Of a stretch of DNA of 64,000 nucleotides, positions 56,005 through 64,000 are shown piece after piece. Source of the stretch: Rhea pennata. Its lineage: Eukaryota; Chordata; Aves; Rheiformes; Rheidae. The stretch spans positions 5,022,001 through 5,086,000 of the forward strand of contig NW_026907675.1 in the NCBI RefSeq assembly GCF_028389875.1. Direction: 5' to 3'. The position numbers were made by a program, and so were the translations under genes. Numbering within the stretch: position 1 is the stretch's first letter; the number at the start of each line of letters is the position of its first letter. The notes beneath the pieces are model-generated. The model saw nothing but the letters and a program-made list of their open reading frames with translations. It did not search any database and had not been told where the DNA came from.

Positions 56005-59000
56005 GTATCCTTCACTCTTGCTTGCCCCTGCCTCCACTGAGGAAGGTGGTGATGATGAGGATGGTAATTATTGAGAAAGAAGGAGCAGGAATGCTCACAC
56101 TGGTGGGTAGATATGGGGCATGTGGCCTTGCAAAGGGAGCGGTTGAAGTCTTTGGGAACAAGAATCCCTTTGAAAATGCCAGCATCTCGCCAGGTAACTA
56201 CCCCAGGGTTCCTCCTCTTCCTGCTCTCCACCCTCCTGCTGTGCAGGCCATCCCCTAGTCAGTCATGTGCATTTCTGAGTGCCTGCATACATCCACGTCT
56301 GGTATGTAGTTCTCCTAGGAAATCCCTTCACCGTTCATCAGCTGGGACCGTCAGTGATGGCATGGATACCAATGAGCAGAGCTGGGGTTTAATGTTTCGT
56401 TTGGGTGCTTCACGATATTAGGAAGAAAATTGAGGCGTATTGGTGTGCTGCTCTATGCCATGGCTCTGGGTTTGTCTCCCCAGGGGCAACATTCAAGCTG
56501 CTGAGAGCAGTTACTTGAAAAGCTGCACCTTCAACACCATCTCTGCCCTTTGCTGCCCCATCTTCAAGCGGAGCTTCATCGTGGAGCAGGCAGGAGAGAA
56601 CTTAAGGGAGCTGGCAGAGAAGGTGTCATGTCCTGGGAGGATGGTCCTCCCAGAGGGCCCAAGGTCTTGCTGGCTGGGCACAGGGCCTTCCCTCAGCACC
56701 TGCTCTAGTGCTTGGCTCCACGGGATCATCACTCACACACTGGCACTGTTGAGACTCAGAGGCAGCTGGAGGCAGGTCCCTGGCCCTGCTGCCCTGCCAG
56801 TATGCTGCAGGGGCTAGCTGGGATGGGCTGAGGGCAGTGGCAGCTTAGCCAGCCTCAACAGCTCGGAGCACAGCACATTCACTGCAGCCCCTGAGCAGTC
56901 CTTTCTGCCCACCTTGCGCATGCAGAGCCCTGCAAGGCTCCCAGGCCCAGGGTCTCTCTTACGAGGCCCCTGTGCAGAGGCTGGAGAGCAGGAGGCCAGC
57001 TGGCAGCAAAGCATAGACTGCAGGTGTGCCTGTATCACTGCCAGGACTGGCAGGTTTGCTCGCCCAGTGGTGGGGACTCATTCACACACTTTGGCAAATA
57101 CCATGACATTGCCAGGGGAGGGCAGTGCACCCAGCATTTGGTCTCCAGCCCCATCCGGCCCTGCTGCCTCTGCTGCCCTTTTGGGAGTAGATAATTCCCA
57201 TCCAGGGAAGGAACTCAGCACTGTTCCATCCTCCCTCCAGGTTCTGCATCCCCTGCTCAGCCCCAGCACCCTCCAGACCCTAGAGGCCCCCCACTCTGCA
57301 TCTGGGAATGCTCCCTGATGCCTAGCCATGCTCCCAACTCAGCTGGAAAGCCCACTGCTGGGGCAGAGCTCCCCTGGGTAAGCAGCCTTGCAAGCAGTGC
57401 TGCTGGCTTCCCTGGCAGGGCCGTGTGCCCCAGTATGGTGGCATTCCTGGCCTTTCCCAGCGGGTGATGAGGATGACAGCTGTGCTAACGCCTGAGTGGG
57501 GTAAATGCCCTGCTTGCTTGCTGGCTTATCATGCCCATGGCCAAGCTGTGTGCACAGTAGTGCTGTGCCCTGGGGTCACTGTGTCCATGGTGTGCTGGTG
57601 CTGTGCTAGGCCTGCTGGTTTCTGCTGCAGGGTGGGGTGGTCATCAACTGGAACTGTAACCTGGGCCTGCCTGAAACCGACTGCAACCCCCACTACTCCT
57701 TCCACCGCCCCGATCCCAAGACCACTGTCCCAGGCAGTGGCACTTGCAGTCCTGCATCCTCCTCCTGCCCTCCCTGGTCCTGCTGTGGCTGGTCCCCATC
57801 ACTGGGCCCTTCTACCTGTCTCCCCAGGAGGTCTGCGAAGTATTACAAATGGAACGGGACCCACACACAAGTGTTGATCAAGGCCTGTGGGATCCATATT
57901 GATGTCATCGTGCAGGGCCAGGTAGGATTTTGCATGGTCCATGTGCTACTGGGGTGCATATGTGCATAATATGCTGCCGTGGTGCTAGGACCGTCCTGGA
58001 AAAGCAGCTCTTCTCCACTGCTGCCTCAGAGCTGGGATGAACACAGCCAGGCCTCTTCTGCTCAGCCTTGCAGAGGAATGGGGGAATCCCAGGTGCCTCA
58101 AATTAGAACCTTTGGCAAAGTGTGCAAAGTGTGCTGGAAGGAAATGCAAGACCTCACAGTGTGCGCTGCTGCTTGGGTAGGTTGTCCACACTGTGGCTTG
58201 GGCAGAGGGAGGTCTCTGCTCAGTCTCATTCCTTGTGCCCAACCCAGAGTGAATGCAGGCCCAGGCAGGAGGCAACCTGGGCTGGGCAGCGATTGCTGAT
58301 CCCATCCTTTCTGCCAGGCAGGGAAGTTTAGCCTGATCCCCACTGTCATCAACCTGGCCGTGGCTCTGACCTCGCTGGGAATGGTGAGTATTGGTGCCGG
58401 GGGCTCGGCCCAGCTGCGCACTCCCAGCACTGACCTCCCTCTCTCACCTTCCAGGGCTCCTTCCTCTGGGACTGGATCCTGCTGAGCTGCATGAACAAGG
58501 ACCAGGTGTACAGCAGCAGGAAATTTGAGCAGGCACCACCCTAGATCCTGGCCCTGGAGGTTTGGTCCTCTGGGACAGAGCAGTGGCCACGCTGCCAGCA
58601 AGGCAGGGCAGGGTGCCTGGGCATGGCTGCAGGCTGGGCAGCAGCATGTGGCTGGGGCTGCCAGGGCATCTGGCCCCTCCAGCCATCTCTCACCCCCGCG
58701 GCAGGCTGAAGGTGCCTCAGAGGCTGCTCCACGACATACAGCACCTCAGGGCTCTCCAGCCTCCAGAGAGTCTGTCCCGCAGGGACCGACCGCTTGTCCC
58801 TCCCCCACCACGTACAACCACAGCTGGAAGGAGCCACTGTGCCAGGCAGCAATAACACTTCCTCCGTCCGGGCCCTGCTCGACTCTGAGCTACCTGCTTT
58901 TCCCACGCGATGCTCCCTGTGCCTGGCCAGGATGCACCGGGCACCTTGCCGGCTGCTGCTGCTGGCCACCAAGAGCCACGGCCCCCTCCCTTCCCTCAGC

Positions 59001-59431
59001 CATGCTTCAAGCAGCTCCAGGCAGGTCCTGCCCCATGGCTGCCAGCTGCTGTGAGAGGCTGGGGGTCAAGAAAAGCCCCAGTGGCAGGGCAGACCCGTGG
59101 TGCCCTGGCTGGCTCCTGTGGGGGCTTTCAGGAGCTTTTGCTCTGGAGCAGAAGGCAGTGCCTGACTACTGGCTCTGCTTCAGCACACCGGGAATGGGCA
59201 TTACCATTTTCTGGCTGGCTTGGAGCGCTGGCAGCCCCATCCTGGAGCAGCTCCTGGCTGCGGGCACCCAGGGTCCTGGGGGCAGGGGTGGGCACATCTC
59301 GAGTAGGCCTGCCCTGCTCATCCCCTGTGCCCCTGCAAAGCTGCCACAGATGGAGCTGCAGCAGTGGTGGTGGCCCTGGAGCCGTACTGAGGACTAGAGC
59401 AAGTCCTGCACTAGCCAAGCAGCCAGTACCC

Positions 59432-59437
59432 AATAAA
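59432..59437 (+). terminator. AATAAA polyadenylation signal of P2RX2 (copy B)
   Basis: Duplicate of the signal at 4140. Confidence 0.6.
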
Positions 59438-60697
59438 CTGCAACCACCCAGCCTTGCTGCCTGGAGCCTGATTGCTGCAGCATGTGCTGGGGGGAGGGGG
59501 AGGGTGACAGTGCAGCGTCATGGCTAGCGGGGTGAGAGATGGACATGTGCATCGTTCTACCCTCCACCCTAAAAGCTGCACCCTGCTGCAGTGCCAGGGC
59601 ACGGATGCTCTTGCCCCGGAGCCCGGGTGGTAGGGAACATGAGTACAAGCACCTGCTTGCCCTGCACTGCAGCAGTAGGGGAGGAGGACAAGTCACCCCC
59701 AACCCCTGCCAGCGTGGTGCATGGACCTCTGCCAACACCAACCCTGCCCTGAGGCTGCAGCTCTCTGAGCCTATGCCCAAAAGCAATTCACAGCAGGTAC
59801 CTGGCAGTAACTCACCCAGGCATAACCTGATTATTTTCTGGCTCTCAGGTTACAGCAGCTCAGCTCAGCACATCCTCCCCCAGCATAGCTCAGCCCAGGC
59901 AGAAGTTTGGGGGAAAGGGGTCTTGTCACACCGGGCAAGGGAAGACCCCAAGCCATGTCTTGAAGGCTCTCCCACAGGCTGGAGGGTGGGGATGCAGATG
60001 GAGGACATGCCAGGGGTACAGGCAGGGGACTTCTGGTGCACCAAAACCTCCTCTTGCTCCCCTTGCTGGGCTGGGGAGCATCTTCCTCCTTTGACTTGGG
60101 GTGCAATTGCTCACAGGAACAAGGTAATACCATTGCAAGAGGAGTCTACCTTGTCCTCATTCCAAGAAGAGGACCTGGCTTCTCTAGGACCAAAGAGCAA
60201 CTCTGAGCAGGCAAACCTATGGGAAGGGCTTGGGGGAAGGAGCCAGCCTCTCACTGTAGAGCAGCAGGATGAAGGCAAGTGCCTGCCCCCACCTCCAGCA
60301 GCTCATTGCCCTGAGGAGAGCAGGAGCAATGATGCAGGGCTGAGAGGAGCTGCCTGGCGCAGGTTGAAGCCACTGGAGGCTCCGCTGGACCAAACCTTAA
60401 CTCAATTGCACAACGCAGTGATTGCATTAGGGCCAGGTTTCTCTGCCCGTCCAGGCCAGCTCATTTCCTCCAACTCTAATATCAAGAAAACAAACACATA
60501 GGTACAGCCCCCTCAACCCCCCTTTCAGCAGTACTAGATGGAGGGAGGGCATAGCGAAGGACAGGACCACTTGCCCCATAACCCAGTGCTAATAGAAACA
60601 GGTATACTATAGAAGTGAAAAAACAAAGCTCAGAAAAATATTTTCAATACAGGTATGTGTGGAGGGCATTGAATAAAAATTTGTATATATATATATG

Positions 60698-60735
<38 letters not shown>

Positions 60736-61171
60736 AAAGGAAGTGTCAGAAGTAGCTGAACACACAGTGCTTCAAAATGCCCAGAAAATTAACTGGAATC
60801 TAGTAATCTTGGCTCCCCTCATGCTTTTTCAGGCTTCTGCAAGCAGGATTAGATGGAAAGGACCAGGAGGCCAGGCTTCAGCTAAGCACTGGCCTCCTGG
60901 GTTTCATCACACCTGTGCTGGGATTTCAGTGAGCAGCCCCCCCCACCCTATGACTCACTGCTGTCAACTTGAAGCTTTAGCACCCAAGGGGGACAGCTCC
61001 CTTGCTCCCCTTCCAGCCCAACAAGAAGAGTCTGGCTTTCTCCTCCCTCTAGGAATCCTGCCCCATGGCTCAGAGAATGCTCCTTTCCAGGGTGCCTACA
61101 GCTCCCTGCTGTGTGTGGGCCATAGCACGTGCTCCTCTACCCAAAGAACCAGATGCATTGTCTGTGACACA
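59438..61171. other. Intergenic between P2RX2 and POLE (copy B)
   Basis: Duplicate of 4146-5881, including the compound TA/CA microsatellite at about 60683-60735. No exon is recognised. Confidence 0.6.
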
Positions 61172-61523
61172 TTTAATTGTCTAAAACTCCACATTAAAAC
61201 CACAGAGATTCATGCACACAGGGTGCTGCCTACAGCACAAACTCCCATCCCAAACTGGGCTTCTGCAGGGCTCTGGCAAATGCAGTCCCCCCTCCCCCAT
61301 AGAGAGCAGTTCCAGCCCTAGGCACCTTCTTAATTCCCCCAGCACAGCACCAGGCTGTGACCAGGACTGCCCCAACACCGCTTAGCGCCCCCACACAGTG
61401 CAAGATGGATATGTGGCTTCTCCGAGATCTATCACAGAGCACAAATGCTCTTCAGCAGAGGTGAGAGCAAGTACCCAGAGCTGACACAGCAACAAAAAAA
61501 GACAGCAGGACAAGTTCATCACA

Positions 61524-64000
61524 TCACTGCTGGAACTGGTGGTTTGTACGGAGCAGCCACTCAATAGTTTCCAGCAGATAGGCCACACTCTAGTGCCAAG
61601 CAATGCTCTGGAAGATGTTGATGTGCTCCATGAAGATCTGAGGGGGGAGATACCAGTGAGGGAGGGCTGCCCAGCACACCTCATGCATGAGCCAGGGAAG
61701 ATGGAAGCTGGAGGGGACAGGGGGGAGAAGGCCAGGCCAGGAGAAGTTCTGCAAGCTGGTCAGGCAGGACTGCCTGGGTTGAGCACAAAGCAACGAATAA
61801 ACAGCCAGAAAGCACAGAGAGATGAACTTGTGCCAGATGGGCTGAAAGGGACAAGTTATCACTGGGTTTTTCACTGGCTGTTACAGAGGAGCTGCTGGCA
61901 GGAGGCTGCATCTGGTGGCAGGATGCACACATACCTGGGAAGAAATGGTGAGGGCAAAATCTCCAGCACAACTGCAGTACACAGGCATAGGTGTCTCCTT
62001 CACACCATGACACTTCTTGCACACCTAGAGGCAAAGGAGTTTTAGCTGGGATAGCAGACAAGGCTGAGCAGCTCAGTCCTTTGACAGGGCTCTCTGGGGA
62101 GACACTGCTGACATCAGGTCAATGGGTCAAGCCTCAGCCAGCCAGCAAAAGGCTGCAGCTATGTGCTGAGAAGAAGTGGAGAGCGCTCGAGCCAAACTCT
62201 CCTCATCATATTCCCACTGCATCACATCAGTCAGAGAAGTAAGGTTGGGCTGCTCGGTTTCAAGGAGCAGAGAGCAGCTTCAGCCCTCCTGCTGCAGCCT
62301 GCCACATCAAGGGCAGGCTCCCGCAGCACGGCCGCCCAGCACTCATCAAGTCCTGCAGCAGGTAGGCCATTAGCTTCTTCTGCAGCGCTTCCACCAGTGC
62401 CATTTCAATGGAATCCGAGTCATACTGGGCCTGGCAGTTGGAGCATACCCAACTGGGCAGCACTGACCCATCCGAGGGGCAGAGAGAAGGGAGATGAACA
62501 CCAGTGTGACTCTTCCCAAGAGAAAGCATGGTGCAGCCTCAGCCCTCGCAGCCTAACAAGAGCATTCAGAGAGCCCCGAGTGCCAGGAAGCCATAACCAA
62601 TTTCGGGAGGGGATAAAGCATCAGCCAAAGCACCAGCACACCTCAAACTGTCACAGGCAGCTAGGAAAGGGGATGAGCAGAAAATAACCTTGAAGGGAGG
62701 TTTATCGCTGTCATGGAACCAAGCAGACCTTCAAAGCAAAAGGACTGAGAGAGAGAGAAAGATGGACAACATGTGAGTGAATGATAGGCCGAGAGCACAA
62801 CCATGCTAGGGCCTCTGGTGTCCCCAAGAGGGACTTAATGCATGCAGCCAGGGCAAAGGGGATTTCCTGGGAAAGGAAGGCTGTACCTGCGAGAGGGCAG
62901 GGTCCTTGCACAGGTCCAAGTCCCTGCAAAAATTGCACTTCCTGCAGATGACTTCAGGGAGCATGTAGGAGCAGCAAGGGTCCCGAAACTGGGCTTCTTC
63001 TGAGAACTCACCCACCTCAATGAGGCGCAGCAGGTCCCGGCGCAGTTTGTTTACTTGGTTAGTTATACTGGCATCCAGGGACAACACCTACAGGAGACAG
63101 TGTTAGGTAAGGCCACCAGCAGAGAAGACGGTCCTCACGGGGACTCACTCTGATGCGAGTGCTAGCTGGGCAAAACAAACTGATTGTAGAATTGCAACAG
63201 ATTCTTAAAAAAAAAAAAGAAGAAGAAGAAAAAAAAAAAGAAGAAAGCACAGCCCACCCCACTAACCTTGTAGATGTATTTGATGAACTCTAGAGCTGGG
63301 TTGTTGAGTGGCAAGTAGGAGCCAGGTAGCACTGAGAACATGTCTGAGGGCTCAGTGGCATTATGGGAACCAGCCATCTTCTTCTGGATCTTCTGAGTGA
63401 CGGTGAAGAAGCTCTGCGTGAGCTCGTTGGTCACATAATCCTGTGAGAAAGTGATCACGCCTGGAGAGGAGGAGCAGAGAGAGCTCTTGAGCCATACGGA
63501 AGCATATGGGGACAGCAAGGTGGGCAGCTCTCTTCCTGCTGCAGGACTGGCCCAGCAGTGCTGCACACAGCTCTCCCATGGCTAACTGTGGCTAACCGTA
63601 CTCACCAGGCATGGCTCCCGTCTCTCCCAATGCCTCCTGGGACACCTGGCTCGTGGCCCTCCTCTTGATGGGAGCGCTCCGAGGGGCATTGTGCTGCAGC
63701 TCCTCGCTCCTCCTTCATGCTGTGGTACACAGCCACAATGTAGGCTGCAGAGACACGTAAGAAAAGCTCCAGATGCAGTCCACGATGGGAGAGTGGCACA
63801 AGCGCGACTGTGCTTGTCGACTCTCCTGGGGCACCAATGACTAATCAGGAACTAGTGACCTTCTTCCCCTCTCTGAGAGAGTTCACACTGGCGCTGAAAC
63901 CACCCAAACAATGATATTTACAGACATGGAGGTGGTTCCTTCTGTATCACATCCAGCACAGTGCAATCTTTGACTGTAAGGGGTTCTTTGGATCAACATC
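61524..64000 (-). pseudogene. POLE: POLE 3' end (copy B), cut by the window edge
   Basis: Exons on the minus strand: 63744-63606, 63460-63267, 63087-62887, 62473-62347, 62024-61935 and 61637-61524. They are identical, as far as I can see, to the C-terminal block of copy A. The same defects are present: the frameshift after MKEE, the altered splice sites around the 62473-62347 exon and the premature stop after SIAWH at 61590-61592. The next exon upstream would lie just beyond base 64000. Confidence 0.93.

Larger units (their letters stand above)
51598..59437 (+). pseudogene. P2RX2: P2X purinoceptor 2, nearly full gene (copy B), probably decayed
   Basis: Exon 1, 51598-~51725: MGARDCLWALCSYSTPQVMVV, then LGTRHRALQLLVLLYLV (first membrane segment). 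It is contiguous with the human TPKVIVVRNRRLG pattern, and the ATG was chosen on that basis. Further exons: ~54277-54345 (CDHDCTPGDMDMLGH), 54437-~54530 (KTGHCVPSAGGTEKSSEMLA, WCPAEEASV), 54807-54887 (SLAKMAPQFPILIKRNIHFP), then 56484-56622, 57631-~57748, 57828-57921, 58318-58383 and 58455-58544, as in copy A. The second exon of human P2RX2 (TM1 end to WDVEEYVKPP) was not found. Human KTCEVFGWCP is KSSEMLAWCP here, so a disulfide cysteine is lost. No GT donor follows LGH at about 54346 or GFSK at 54887. Exon 1 ends at a GC donor. Several damaged borders and the shared 3' defects argue for a pseudogene. Confidence 0.8.
55306..64000. repeat. Copy B of the ~55.3 kb-period direct duplication
   Basis: This is the same sequence as 1-8710 and continues to the last base of the window. 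Differences cluster in the first 2 kb. From about 57330 to 64000 I noticed only one or two substitutions and one CA-repeat unit. P2RX2 5' exons lie immediately upstream of this copy. The corresponding exons of copy A would lie just before base 1 if the array continues to the left. Confidence 0.97.

Overview
The window is vertebrate nuclear DNA, almost certainly from a bird. It carries chicken-repeat-1 (CR1) LINE tails and intron-rich genes with short GC-rich introns. The gene pair P2RX2 (+) and POLE (-), tail to tail, matches the order on human 12q24.33. Family assignments rest on remembered human protein sequences; no search was run.

Layout. 1-8710 holds a CR1 tail, the last exons of P2RX2 and the 3' end of POLE. 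8711-32324 continues POLE up to its first exon, and a GC-rich promoter follows (to 32698). A solo retroviral LTR fossil lies at 32699-33333. Next comes a 15.9 kb block from a different ancestral neighbourhood (human 1q23-q24 genes): the 3' part of an ADCY10-like gene (33612-36241), the first eight coding exons of NUF2 (36787-43053) and LRRC52 on the minus strand (45124-48731). A second copy of the LTR, inverted relative to the first (49233-49864), then leads into an inverted copy of the POLE promoter and first two exons (to 50618). That arm ends at a 53 bp LTR-end fragment (50619-50671). After that come P2RX2 exon 1 and three further 5' exons (51598-54887). From 55306 to the window end the sequence repeats 1-8710 nearly base for base. 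The window therefore spans one full period of about 55.3 kb of what looks like a tandem duplication.

Function. None of the recognised genes looks able to make its normal product. POLE has at least eight in-frame stops, several frameshifts, altered catalytic motifs, missing exons and one intronless exon fusion. NUF2 has lost its ATG in an otherwise perfect Kozak context, has an internal stop and lacks its 3' half. LRRC52 lacks most of its leucine-rich repeats. The ADCY10-like piece is 5'-truncated and frameshifted. P2RX2 has lost splice sites, a conserved cysteine and part of a conserved motif. The lesions in the duplicated part occur in both copies, so decay began before the 55 kb duplication.

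Interpretation. This is a mosaic of degenerate segmental copies from two ancestral chromosomal blocks, joined at LTR sequences and then tandemly amplified. Such mosaics are typical of low-recombination or accessory avian chromosomes (W, or the songbird germline-restricted chromosome), but they could also sit on an autosome or be partly an assembly artefact. The sequence alone cannot decide.
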